Assembly: GCA_934503195.1 (NCBI GenBank)
Contig: CAKSVM010000018.1
Coordinates: forward strand, 1-43,014
DNA: 43,014 nucleotides
Direction of reading: 5' to 3'
DNA from: an uncultured Eubacteriales bacterium
GTDB lineage: Bacteria; Bacillota; Clostridia; Oscillospirales; CAG-272
Made by a program: the position numbers and the translations under genes. Below the pieces are notes generated by a model, which was not told the origin of the DNA, did not search any database, and was given only the letters and a program-made list of their open reading frames with translations. Positions 24,522-33,146 of the stretch are shown piece after piece (the stretch's first letter is position 1; every line of letters starts with the position of its first letter).

Positions 24522-25442
24522 TTAATCATAAAGGCTATCCATGATTTCATTGATTTTCGCGACTATCTCAGCCTCGTGCGGCTTGTTTTCGAGATACTGC
24601 TCCGAGATCGTTTTGAAGAATAGAAAATCGTTGTACTTTTTTTCGGACAAATAATTATCGACGAGTTTCAGCTTTTCATCAGTCGGAAGCCCATAATCTC
24701 TGACAATCATTGTTTCCACCGCGAAAATATAGCGGTATTTCATGACGAGATCACGCCATTCGTCGAGTTCAGAAATTATCGGCTCAGGTGCTTCACCCGG
24801 GTAATATTTCCGCACCGGAAGACCCTGCGCGGCAAGAAAGCAATCGGCCATGCGCGCGTGTCCGGCATCGTTCGGGTGGACATGATCGGGATTGTAAAGC
24901 GGCTCGATACAGTATTGCTCGGACAGACACGCGTGATAATCGACGAGATCAACCTGCCGCTCGCGCGCTATCTCACGGATCTTTTCGGCGTACATTTTGA
25001 TCAGAGCGTAGCCATTGGGCAGGGGATCCTGCTCGGTTCTGAAGAATTCGGCGTACGGCGCGGGGGTGCATAGGATGACTCTGATTCCGCGCGAGGTGAG
25101 TATATCAACAAGCCTGTTGATGTTTTCCGAATATCTGTCATAGGCCTGTTTTAACGTGGCGTTCCGTTTTTCCTTATCGGGATTCTTCAATTCCCAACGC
25201 CACGAATCGTTGACACCGAGCATGATCGGAACAATGTCCGGTTTTGTCGGAAGAAGATCGGCTTCGAGAAGTCTCAGCGAGGTCGGAGCCGAGACACCGG
25301 AGATTCCCGAGTTCCAGAACTTTATGCGAAGCTCAGGAAGATTCTTTATGTAATAACCGGCGATACGCGCCACGAAATTGTTCGCCGCCGTGATGCTGTC
25401 GCCGAGAAAGGTGACCCGCGCGTTTTTCTCGAAGGGCTTCAT
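24522..25442 (-). CDS. SGNH/GDSL-family hydrolase
   Basis: 306 aa esterase-fold enzyme. Block I FLGDSITA (nucleophile Ser near residue 16), block III GVNDSW, and block V DHVHPNDAGH with the catalytic Asp/His. A helical C-terminal extension of about 90 residues follows. No signal peptide. Start taken at the ATG overlapping the stop of the preceding binding-protein gene (TGATG); a GTG one codon earlier is possible. Such enzymes deacetylate sugars or oligosaccharides, which fits the neighbour, but the substrate is unknown. Confidence 0.85.
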   Translation of the reverse strand: MKPFEKNARVTFLGDSITAANNFVARIAGYYIKNLPELRIKFWNSGISGVSAPTSLRLLEADLLPTKPDIVPIMLGVNDSWRWELKNPDKEKRNATLKQAYDRYSENINRLVDILTSRGIRVILCTPAPYAEFFRTEQDPLPNGYALIKMYAEKIREIARERQVDLVDYHACLSEQYCIEPLYNPDHVHPNDAGHARMADCFLAAQGLPVRKYYPGEAPEPIISELDEWRDLVMKYRYIFAVETMIVRDYGLPTDEKLKLVDNYLSEKKYNDFLFFKTISEQYLENKPHEAEIVAKINEIMDSLYD

Positions 25443-26918
25443 CACTTCACCTTCTCGTTGAGAGTTTTCAGCGATTCCTCGATCTGCGGCTTCAGTGAGG
25501 CGTAGAGCGACATATAATCACTCGACTTTTTTTTCATCAGCGTGCGCGAGATTGTTCCGAGATTTCCGCCGCTTCCGATGCCGTAGTTGTTCGCGTAGAT
25601 GAAATCTGTGCGGACGTTGTCGTGGATTATGTCAATGAGCTTTGCCGACGCGTCGTCGTGCGTGTACTTGACCTTGAGCGTCGTCTCATAATAAGCCGGA
25701 GTGACCTTGCGGTAGTTTTCGGCGCACATCGCCTCAAGGACGGCGCATTCGGCGTCGATGTCGTCTCTCGTCAGCGGGATCGCGAACATATGCGCGCCGT
25801 CGTGAATCAGTGCCATGTAATTTTCCTGATCCTCGTCGAGCTTCGGGAAGGGAATTACTCCGAAGGGATCGGTCATGTCGCGGATATTGTCGGCCGCGTA
25901 GGTGCGGATCGGGTAGAAAAGCACGTTTCCGTTCTTGAATTCCTGAAGAATCTCCTTGTCGATCGCAAAGGGATCCGTCCAGACGCAGCTTCCCGGATTG
26001 TTGTAGAAGAGCTTATACATCTCCTCGAAAATCTTTACGTTGCGCGACTGGTCTGAGACGAGCTGTATCTTTCCGTCCTTCGAACGCTCCGAGAGCCGCA
26101 GTCCCGCCGAGAAGGCGAAATGTTCGGTCGGCGCGGACTGGGTTGTCGCGAGTCCCAGAATGTCTCCGGCGTTTGCCGAGCCGTTCGCGTCAAGATCCTG
26201 AAAAGCGTCCTCAACGTACTTATTCATCATGTCGTAGGTCCATTTGCCGTCAAGGATCATGCTGTAGAAGTCGTCAACCGAGCCGAAGGTGTTTTCGAAG
26301 AGCCGCTTGTTCATGAAGACGCTGCTCATGCTCCGGAGCATTATCGTTGAGATGTCGCCCATGAGGCAGTAACGCTCGCCGCTCCACTCGACCTCTTCCA
26401 TATAGCTTGTCGCCCACCATGGCTTAGAATAGTCGAGGTACTTTGCGTCGGAAAGGTCATGGAAGAAGCCTTCGAGTGCCATCGGCATCATCTCATACTG
26501 CGAGTTGACGACGATTGAATACGCGTCGTCTCCGGCGGTCAGCACCGTGCGGACGTCCTTCATGAATTTGTTTACGTTGGCGGTGCCGGGCGCGAACTCG
26601 ATTTTTACTCCGAGCCGTTCCTCAACATAGCGGTTACGGGCGTATATCGCGTCGCTGACGATATCGCCCGTATCGTCTCCGACGATCTCATAGTTTATCG
26701 TGTCGTCTCCGGCGGTATAGGCGATCGTTATTGTCCGTCCCTCGAATCTCACGTCACCGAGCGAGTCGGGATAATTTTCGCGGGTTATCTCTTCAGGCGC
26801 GGTTGTCTCGTCAGAACCGGAAGTTGTTGTTTCGGAGGCAGGATCGTTACCCCCCCCCGCACGACACAAGTAGAATTGAGGCCGCGAGCAATACCCGCGT
26901 AAGCTTTGTTTTGTCCAT
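25442..26918 (-). pseudogene. solute-binding lipoprotein gene frameshifted in a G9 run
   Basis: The true start is the ATG at 26918 (GGAG 8 nt before). The signal peptide reads MDKTKLTRVLLAAS then ILLVSC, with lipobox LVSC at Cys20. The next codons are a run of nine G (26850-26858 on the plus strand, as C) and then TAA in this frame. Dropping one G joins the leader to the full binding domain (GNDPASETTTSG onward; VEERLGVKIEF; LDGKWTYDMMNKYV) ending at 25442. The span is one base over a multiple of three, as expected. Either a phase-variable gene, a slippage-dependent gene, a pseudogene or a homopolymer sequencing error. Translationally coupled to the SGNH gene. Confidence 0.9.
26850..26858. 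repeat. nine-base C/G homopolymer at lipobox
   Basis: Run of nine C on the plus strand (G on the coding strand) directly after the lipobox cysteine codon. Eight would keep the gene in frame, nine gives a stop. It is the longest G/C homopolymer noticed in the window. Confidence 0.95.
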
Positions 26919-26980
26919 TGTTGACTCTCCTTTTTTGTGATTTGTATATATTTTTCACATACCACGAGTGTGATATATAC

Positions 26981-27009
26981 ATTATACCAGATCGGAGCGG
27001 CAAAGTCAA
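26981..27009 (-). promoter_or_regulatory. promoter of frameshifted binding-protein gene
   Basis: Minus strand: -35 TTGACT (27004-27009), 17-bp spacer, -10 TATAAT (26981-26986), about 60 bp before the ATG at 26918. The intact promoter shows the gene is still wired for expression. Confidence 0.78.
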
Positions 27010-27047
27010 TGGACAAAACGCTATTTTTTTGTACTATTTGATATTAT

Positions 27048-28523
27048 TTACTTTATCGCGTCGAGAGTCTTCACGATATCCTCGGCGACGGCGCTCTTGT
27101 TGGCCGCGATGAGCGACGCGGGAGACTCGGTGCCGCCCGAGCAGAGAATCGACTGGACGCCGTTTCTGAGAGTCGAGCCGAGCGAGTAGAAGGATGCGAT
27201 CTCACATCCGCGGGTCGATTTCAGGATCTGGAGCATTTCGATCGAATCCTCGTTGCGGAGTCCCTTCTGCGAGACGGTGACGTCATAGTAGACCGGGAGC
27301 ACAGACTCACTGCTCTCATATGAAAGCGCGTCGAGAATCACACCCGTGCGGTCGAGATCCTTGTTCGTCGCGGGGACGCAGAGGAGCGCGGAGCCGCCGT
27401 TTACGAGCGTGCGGTAATTCTCCTGCGACTCGTCGAATTTCGGCATCGGGAGGATTCCGAACTGATCGTTCATGTCGCGTTCCTCCATCGCGGACTTGAG
27501 TTCTCCGGTGAGGAAGAGCGCGCGGCCTGACGAGAACATTCCGAGATATCCCTCGGGAACGGCTTTTCCGCCGTTATTGAAGCGGACATATCCGGCGTCG
27601 GCGTTGAAGACCTTCTTGAGACGGTCGATTGTCGTATAGAACCGGTCGGACTCGATCGTGAGCTTGTATTCGCCGTCGACCTTCTTTACGTAGTCGCATC
27701 CGGCCGAGTAGATCATTCCCTCGGGAGCCGAGAGGTGTCCGGCGATTCCGTAGACCGATTTTCCGCTGACGTCATAGGACGTGAAGCTCTCCGCTCCGTT
27801 GAGCGAGGCGGCCGACGAGACGTACTCATAGAGCTTGTCGAGCGTCCATTTGCCGTCGCGGACAAGCTGATAGGGATATTCGAGCTTCAGATCGTCCATC
27901 ATCTTCTCGTTGAAGAACATACACCAAGCTAAGTCGAAGGTTTCGAGCATCAGCGGGCTTGACGCGCCGTACATTCTGCCGTTGACGGTGAGCGAGTCGT
28001 TCAGGTCGTGATCCCACCAGTCGGATTCGAGATTAAGCGTCTCTATCGACGCGAGGTCGACAAGCACGCCGTCCGCGATCGCGCCGATATTGAAGTTGAG
28101 ATTCAGGTACGCCGCGTCGTACTGATCGTCTCCGGCCATGACCGAGTTGGTGACCAGCGCGATTATCTCCTTCTGGCAGGTTCCCCACGCACCGTACGGG
28201 AACTGGATTTCTTTCATCTTGAAGCCGAGCTTTTCCTCGACCTTACGGTTTCTCAGATAGATAGCGTCATCCAGCTTTTCGCCCGACTGTTCGGTTACAT
28301 CGACGCGGACATTGCAGTTCGCGTACTTGTCGAAGTTGAGTACGCGGAATTCGTAATTGTCGTAATTCACGTCGGGGTAAGCGTAGCCGGGCGCGTCGGT
28401 CTCGGCGGCTGGTGTGGTGTTCCCATCCGTTGTCGTCTCCGAAGTTCCTTCCGAGCCGCAGGAAGCGAGCGGCAGAGCGGTGAAGAGCGCGAGGAAGAGT
28501 GCGAGTGTGCGGGTGTTTTTCAT
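27048..28523 (-). CDS. extracellular solute-binding lipoprotein (sugar type)
   Basis: 491 aa. Signal peptide MKNTRTLALFLALFTALPLAS with lipobox cysteine (SCGS), Thr/Asp-rich linker, then a family 1-like two-lobed binding protein. Shared paralog landmarks: DDAIYLRNRKVEEKLGF, WWDHDLNDSLTVNG, LVRDGKWTLDKLYEYV and FGILPMPKFDESQENYRT. Start placed by AAAGGAG before ATG; an upstream in-frame extension is not supported. Intact, unlike two of its three relatives. No permease or ATPase is encoded nearby, so it must use a transporter elsewhere. Confidence 0.93.
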   Translation of the reverse strand: MKNTRTLALFLALFTALPLASCGSEGTSETTTDGNTTPAAETDAPGYAYPDVNYDNYEFRVLNFDKYANCNVRVDVTEQSGEKLDDAIYLRNRKVEEKLGFKMKEIQFPYGAWGTCQKEIIALVTNSVMAGDDQYDAAYLNLNFNIGAIADGVLVDLASIETLNLESDWWDHDLNDSLTVNGRMYGASSPLMLETFDLAWCMFFNEKMMDDLKLEYPYQLVRDGKWTLDKLYEYVSSAASLNGAESFTSYDVSGKSVYGIAGHLSAPEGMIYSAGCDYVKKVDGEYKLTIESDRFYTTIDRLKKVFNADAGYVRFNNGGKAVPEGYLGMFSSGRALFLTGELKSAMEERDMNDQFGILPMPKFDESQENYRTLVNGGSALLCVPATNKDLDRTGVILDALSYESSESVLPVYYDVTVSQKGLRNEDSIEMLQILKSTRGCEIASFYSLGSTLRNGVQSILCSGGTESPASLIAANKSAVAEDIVKTLDAIK

Positions 28524-28557
28524 GGCGGATTCTCCTTTTATGATTATTTCTGAACTT

Positions 28558-28586
28558 ATTATAACACAGGCGTGAATTTGTGTCAA
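28558..28586 (-). promoter_or_regulatory. promoter of intact binding-protein gene
   Basis: Minus strand: consensus -35 TTGACA (28581-28586), 17-bp spacer, consensus -10 TATAAT (28558-28563), about 35 bp before the ATG. Confidence 0.85.
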
Positions 28587-28708
28587 GGCAAAGTTTCACG
28601 GAAAAATCCGAAAAAGTTTGCCATTTTTGAAAATTATATCATAAAAGGTCTGAGGCGTCAATACGAAAAAACAATGGTGTTCATGAAAAAATCAATTCCC
28701 GCCGCCCG

Positions 28709-29323
28709 TCAGCCGCGCTTTATTACCTCGTCATTGCATGAGTCGCCGTCCGAGAGGTCGGAATGGCGGATGAACTTCACGTGGCGCGTGAGATTCGAGT
28801 AAAGCTCTGTGTCGGTCATGCAGAATATCTTGCAGTACTCGCGGACGCCGTAATAGTCGAACATCTCGACATACTGACATTTGCTGATCTTATACGACAC
28901 GCGGTCGTCGGCGGCCTCAAAGCGGTCGTATGTGATGCTCTTGTCCTTCACACGGCTGTCGTGGTCAGCGATGTTCCATTTTTTCGCCAGGCTCCACGCG
29001 AAGGGTAAGCGGTCGATCGCCCTCACAAGCCGCCCGAACGCCTTTTTGCGCGCTCTGAAGGCGGTGTTTACTATGTCGATTGTTTCGTTTTTTGAGAGTC
29101 CGGTCGGCTTCAGCGTCAGGCACATAGCGATGACGGCGTAGACCATCGGCGTGCTTATCGTCGGATAGATGTCATGCTTGCGGTAGGCGTCCGAGGCGTA
29201 CATCTTCGCGAGCCTTCCGGAAAAACCGCTGACCTTTTCCTCCGCGTCGGGAAGTCCGCGCTCCTTGAGCGCGGCGGCGAACATGGCGGAATATTTCTTT
29301 ACTCTTTTTTCTTCGGTTGTCAT
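28709..29323 (-). CDS. ATC-hydrolase-like protein (paralog 1)
   Basis: 204 aa, resembles the L-2-amino-thiazoline-4-carboxylic acid hydrolase family. The C-terminal signature, shared with three other proteins of this cluster, is C149-x18-C168-x2-D171-x24-C196, here with CN instead of CD at the last cysteine. The N-terminal 100 residues are helical and variable. It overlaps the preceding paralog by four bases (ATGA) and is the last gene of the cluster. The closing C-[DN] block is weaker than in the others. Function unknown. Confidence 0.68.
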   Translation of the reverse strand: MTTEEKRVKKYSAMFAAALKERGLPDAEEKVSGFSGRLAKMYASDAYRKHDIYPTISTPMVYAVIAMCLTLKPTGLSKNETIDIVNTAFRARKKAFGRLVRAIDRLPFAWSLAKKWNIADHDSRVKDKSITYDRFEAADDRVSYKISKCQYVEMFDYYGVREYCKIFCMTDTELYSNLTRHVKFIRHSDLSDGDSCNDEVIKRG

Positions 29324-29961
29324 TTTTTCGCACCGATCTTCTTATATCCGCAGTCGCAGTAGGGGCCGCCGGAGGCTAATGTGTATTCGCGGACGAACTC
29401 TGTCGCGCCGCCCGCCTCTGCCATTGTGTAGTCAAGGTGACATAGCGCGGGTGTGAGGTCGTAGAGTCCGAGCTTTTTCATCAGCGCGCAGATTCCGCAT
29501 TTCGTGAAGCGTCCCTCATATCCGCTGCCGTCGGGATATTCGAGATAGTCCATGTTCCACGAGTATGGATTCCGGTCGGCGGCTCTCAGCTTCGCGGTCG
29601 CCTTCATCCCGGCGATATCGCCCTCGGTGAACTTTTTCTTTCCGCTCTTCTTGCAGAACCATTTCATTGGCTTTGTCATCATTCCATTAGCGTAATAATC
29701 GGTCAGCCGCGAAACGTCGGGTCGTTCGGGCATCGAGAGGATGAACGCGCAAAGCAGCGCGCAGTTCACGATATTCATCTTGAAGCGGTCTTCCTTTTCG
29801 AACTTGGGAAGGCCGGCTATGATCTCCTTGTATCTTCCCTTCGCTTTTTTCATTACCCCGTTTGCCGTGACGTCGTCATAGCCGAACACGTCGCACAGGC
29901 GGTCGCGGAAGGATTTTCCGAAGAGAATCCACATTCCCATCGGCATTCCGGCGTATTTCAT
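29320..29961 (-). CDS. ATC-hydrolase-like protein (paralog 2)
   Basis: 213 aa. Signature C155-x18-C174-x2-D177-x24-C202 with YCDCGYKKIGAK at the end. The first 110 residues contain a helical domain with KMNIVNCALLCAFIL. Overlaps both neighbours by four bases, so it is translationally coupled to the GNAT gene before it and paralog 1 after it. Named enzymes of the family open a thiazoline ring on the way to cysteine; the substrate here is not known. Confidence 0.72.
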   Translation of the reverse strand: MKYAGMPMGMWILFGKSFRDRLCDVFGYDDVTANGVMKKAKGRYKEIIAGLPKFEKEDRFKMNIVNCALLCAFILSMPERPDVSRLTDYYANGMMTKPMKWFCKKSGKKKFTEGDIAGMKATAKLRAADRNPYSWNMDYLEYPDGSGYEGRFTKCGICALMKKLGLYDLTPALCHLDYTMAEAGGATEFVREYTLASGGPYCDCGYKKIGAKK

Positions 29962-30572
29962 TTGATTTCCTCCTTACTGTCGGGATATTTTATAAGGTCG
30001 TAGAGCGTTCCGATCTCGCCGAAGTCGCGCGACCCGGCAAGCTCCATGCCAAAATGAACGTAATTGTCAAGCTTTGACTTCGCGTCGGTTTCGAGGATCA
30101 CCGGGACTCCGAGGCGGTTCCCCTCGTCAAAGGCCATACGCATCACCTTGCGCATATATCCCTGTCCCTGATATTTTTCGCGCACGCAGACCATGCCGAC
30201 GAAGATACAGGGCTTCTTTTCCTTGTCGAATTTGTCGCTGAGACTCTGACCGCCGTTTTTCGCCAGCTTTATGAAGCGGACGATCTCGCGGAGGGTCATC
30301 GACTCGAAGACGCTTTTCAGCAGCGGAAGCACGGCTCTTATTCCGCTTTTTTCGCCGGGAAGCTTATAGGCGATGAAGCCCTCGCCGCGCTCGCTTGTCG
30401 TGTGCATGAATCCCGCTTTAAGAGCCATCCGGGCGTATCCGCGGATATAGGCCGCCGTCTTTTCGCGGTCGGAAAAGATATTCACAAGCCCCTTTTCGTC
30501 GCCGTACGGGTAATACCCGAAGGCGTGGCCGATGTCGTATATGAGATTTTCGTCAAGCGTCGTGATTTTCAT
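29958..30572 (-). CDS. GNAT family acetyltransferase
   Basis: 204 aa. The acetyl-CoA loop is seen in REKYQGQGYMRKVMRMAFDEG, after CIFVGMVCV, with LETDAKSKLDNYVHFGMELAG completing motifs A and B. Start at the ATG overlapping the methyltransferase stop by one base (TAATG), with AAAGGA upstream. Part of the TetR-headed cluster. Acceptor unknown. Confidence 0.83.
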   Translation of the reverse strand: MKITTLDENLIYDIGHAFGYYPYGDEKGLVNIFSDREKTAAYIRGYARMALKAGFMHTTSERGEGFIAYKLPGEKSGIRAVLPLLKSVFESMTLREIVRFIKLAKNGGQSLSDKFDKEKKPCIFVGMVCVREKYQGQGYMRKVMRMAFDEGNRLGVPVILETDAKSKLDNYVHFGMELAGSRDFGEIGTLYDLIKYPDSKEEIK

Positions 30573-31180
30573 TAAAAGTTTTCCTTTCTCAGAAGTGCCG
30601 AAACGCACGGGATAACGCCGTCGCAGAGCGTATATTCGGCGTTTTTGTATCCGGCGTCGGCGAAGAATTTTTCATATGACCCGGGCGTGAATCTCTGGCG
30701 GAAATTCGCGCCGACTCTGTCTATGACGTCGGAAACGCCGTTTGACGCGCCTTTTGCGGTTTTGTTCATGTAGGTGGGGATTATCAGCCGCCCGCCCGGT
30801 TTGCAGACGCGGAAAAGCTCCGAGAGAGCCTTATGTGGGTCGTCGAGCAGGTGAATGACGTTCGCCGCGACTATCACGTCAAACGTTTCGTTTGGGTAGC
30901 TGAGACGCAGAATGTCGGCTTTTTCGAATTTCACGTTGCCGAGATAAGCGAATTTTTGTCTCGCGCGGGCTAACATCTTCTCCGAAAAATCGGTCGCGGT
31001 GAGACTTTCGCATTTTTTCGCGATCACGCCGCTGAGAAGTCCGGTGCCGCAGGCGCATTCAAGCACATTGTCGGTCGGAAGAATCAGCTTTTCCACGACC
31101 GAGCAGAGCTTTTTATTGGTTTTCCGGTTTATAACGTCCGCGAAAATGTCGTACACGAACGCCGCGTTGTCCCAGAACAT
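30572..31180 (-). CDS. SAM-dependent methyltransferase, class I
   Basis: 202 aa, methyltransferase-11/UbiE-like. Motif I VLECACGTGLLSG, acidic ATDFSEKML, motif II near DVIVAANVIHLLDD and motif III LFRVCKPGGRLIIP. A C-terminal segment closes the fold without an extra domain. Sits between an ATC-hydrolase-like gene (16 bp) and the GNAT gene (1-base overlap). Substrate unknown. Confidence 0.88.
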   Translation of the reverse strand: MFWDNAAFVYDIFADVINRKTNKKLCSVVEKLILPTDNVLECACGTGLLSGVIAKKCESLTATDFSEKMLARARQKFAYLGNVKFEKADILRLSYPNETFDVIVAANVIHLLDDPHKALSELFRVCKPGGRLIIPTYMNKTAKGASNGVSDVIDRVGANFRQRFTPGSYEKFFADAGYKNAEYTLCDGVIPCVSALLRKENF

Positions 31181-31196
31181 AGTCGATTCCTCCGGA

Positions 31197-31913
31197 TTAT
31201 CTGTAGCCCTTTCCCTGCGTGAAGACCGGTGGGGAGTAGGGCATCGGCTTTGCGCCGATTTTAAGCTTGAAGTCGCAGTATCCGCCCTCTTCCATGCAGG
31301 TATGCTCGCGGAAAAGCGGGACGCCGATTATTCCGAACATCACGTAGTCGAGGTTGCAGAGATAGGGCATATATTCCTCGTATCCATATTTTCTGGCGAA
31401 ATCCGCGAGCGGGCAGACGAGATTGTGATAGCTGAAATCATAGCCGTCCTCCGGCGGGATCTGAGTCTTCGTGACGAAGCTTCCGGGATTTTCCGCGGCG
31501 TTGGCGGCGTTTCTCGAGTCCTTTTTTACAAAGGCCTTTGAGAGAAATTTCGGGTTTGAGAGAAGCTTTCCCATCGCCGAGCGCATGAGACGCGGCATTC
31601 TGAGCATTCTCCGCTCATAGGCGAGGGTCATGAGATCTCCGATTTTGTCAGTCGTCATTCCGTGAGTTTTCAGGAATTCTCCCATCGCGACCAGCATATA
31701 GGCTTCGGTCAGATTCTTGGTTCCGCCCACCTTGTCGCCGCCGATGTACGGGAAACGCGAGAGCATATCGCGCTCGTAGATCTCCCGGATTTTTTCTGTC
31801 GCGGAGTCGGCACCTTCGCCCGACGCGGCCGCAAGCTCCGCGCCGATCAGTGACATGAAGGATTCAAGCGTTTTTCGGAGCTTTCCGCGATTTTTTTCAT
31901 AGTACTCGTGCAT
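31197..31913 (-). CDS. ATC-hydrolase-like protein (paralog 3)
   Basis: 238 aa and the most typical member. C167-x18-C186-x2-D189-x23-C213 with GGYCDFKLKIGAK, the CDF ending normal for the family. Residues 1-130 are helical, with two segments near 70-85 and 105-125. The start ATG has CGGAG about 7 nt upstream; a longer reading would run into the neighbouring membrane gene. Catalysis by cysteine is inferred from the conserved spacing. A cytoplasmic enzyme, since no signal peptide is seen. Confidence 0.78.
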   Translation of the reverse strand: MHEYYEKNRGKLRKTLESFMSLIGAELAAASGEGADSATEKIREIYERDMLSRFPYIGGDKVGGTKNLTEAYMLVAMGEFLKTHGMTTDKIGDLMTLAYERRMLRMPRLMRSAMGKLLSNPKFLSKAFVKKDSRNAANAAENPGSFVTKTQIPPEDGYDFSYHNLVCPLADFARKYGYEEYMPYLCNLDYVMFGIIGVPLFREHTCMEEGGYCDFKLKIGAKPMPYSPPVFTQGKGYR

Positions 31914-31939
31914 GATTTTTCTCCGTTTATCTTCTCCGT

Positions 31940-32431
31940 TTATCTGAAGATCAGAGCCGAGATCCCCGCGAGAACCGCCGAGATGACGAGCATTCCGACC
32001 GTGCCGAAGAGCCATTTCTTCTGCTTGTCGCGCGCCGTTATGTAGGGTTTCAGATCCTCTGTGCCGGGGATTATCCACGCGTTCGTGTGTCCGACCCAGA
32101 AATCGTCGATGAGGAAGCGGTCGATGAGATTCATTATCGAGAGTATCACGAAAATCTGCCAGAACACCGATAAGAATCCGCGCGAGCCGTTTATTCCGAC
32201 GACGCAGACAAGCACGTAGGCTATGTAGCCGGGAATGCAGCAGAGTTTGAAAAGCCTGCTGTTTTTCTTTATTTTTTCGTGCGTTGTGAGTCCGAGCGAG
32301 ACGCAGCGATCCCGCACCTCTTTGCTGTAGAGATGAACCATCCCGACCGCGCCGTTGCGTATGGCGAAGGCGCAGACGAGAAATAGCAGGACTCCGAGTC
32401 CGAGACCTTCGAGGATGATTTTTAACGCCAT
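31940..32431 (-). CDS. small membrane protein of unknown function
   Basis: 163 aa with four hydrophobic segments (about 4-26, 62-82, 86-105 and 140-162) and a basic cytoplasmic loop between the first and second (SKEVRDRCVSLGL). AGGAGG stands about 12 nt before the ATG, and the ATG is one base after the previous stop. It lies between two ATC-hydrolase-like genes, so a membrane partner of those enzymes is possible but unproven. Confidence 0.72.
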   Translation of the reverse strand: MALKIILEGLGLGVLLFLVCAFAIRNGAVGMVHLYSKEVRDRCVSLGLTTHEKIKKNSRLFKLCCIPGYIAYVLVCVVGINGSRGFLSVFWQIFVILSIMNLIDRFLIDDFWVGHTNAWIIPGTEDLKPYITARDKQKKWLFGTVGMLVISAVLAGISALIFR

Positions 32432-32432
32432 T

Positions 32433-33134
32433 TTATCTGTTCCTCCTGTATCCGTTTTCGTCACGATATTCGGGATGATCCTTGAGATACGGATCCCTGT
32501 CGCCGCAGATTGTGTAATCGCATAATTTTCCGTTCGCGCAGGTCGTTTTCCGCACCAGCCGGGCGTGAATGCACTCCATGCCCTCGAAATCCGGATTGCA
32601 GAGCGCGGGCATAACTTCGAGAAGATTATGCTTTTTCGCGAACTCGGCCGTCGGGCACTCGGTGAACTCGTAGTATATCGGCTTTTTCGGGTCGAAGGGC
32701 GCGAGATTCATCTTGAAATCGCCCCATTTGTCGCACTGCTTTTTCGCGTTTTCAAACGCGCGGTACATGAGCTTCTTGAAGAAGGGCTTGTTGCAGTCGA
32801 CGAACTTCATCTTGCGGAAGACCGTGAGGAAGAGATTCCCCTCCATCTCCTCGATTTCAGCGAGACTCGTGACCTCCTTGCAAACGACGTAATAGGCCAT
32901 CAGCGCGACGCAGTCATAGTTTCCGCCGCGGCCGTTGTGAAAGTTCTTCGGGCCGCCGAGATCGGTGCGCCAGTCCGAGAGAAATTCCACGTATTTTTTC
33001 TGAAATTCCTCTAAGACTGCCTCGCGTCTTTCGGGCGGATAATGTAAAGCGATCTTTTTGATAATCTCCTTTTTGAACTGCTTTGTGTAAATCACGTGGC
33101 AGGTGCGGTCAAACTGTAATTCGTTGTCTTTCAT
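32433..33134 (-). CDS. ATC-hydrolase-like protein (paralog 4)
   Basis: 233 aa. C160-x18-C179-x2-D182-x22-C205 with LCDYTICGD, again C-D-aromatic. An early cysteine-rich stretch (C75, C85) is not shared by all copies. The first 60 residues are basic and helical. AAGGAAAG before the ATG. Twelve bases downstream of the alpha/beta hydrolase. Exact reaction unknown. Confidence 0.75.
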   Translation of the reverse strand: MKDNELQFDRTCHVIYTKQFKKEIIKKIALHYPPERREAVLEEFQKKYVEFLSDWRTDLGGPKNFHNGRGGNYDCVALMAYYVVCKEVTSLAEIEEMEGNLFLTVFRKMKFVDCNKPFFKKLMYRAFENAKKQCDKWGDFKMNLAPFDPKKPIYYEFTECPTAEFAKKHNLLEVMPALCNPDFEGMECIHARLVRKTTCANGKLCDYTICGDRDPYLKDHPEYRDENGYRRNR

Positions 33135-33146
33135 GCTTCTTTCCTT

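Noticed and set aside
26919..27016. Alternative upstream start for the frameshifted binding-protein gene, in frame with its binding domain
   Set aside because: The resulting N terminus has no signal peptide and runs through the promoter; the proper leader with lipobox is in the shifted frame from 26918.
28587..28708. Possible small RNA or gene in the A/T-rich gap between the ATC-type cluster and the binding-protein gene
   Set aside because: No terminator, stable hairpin or supported frame was seen; nothing can be assigned.
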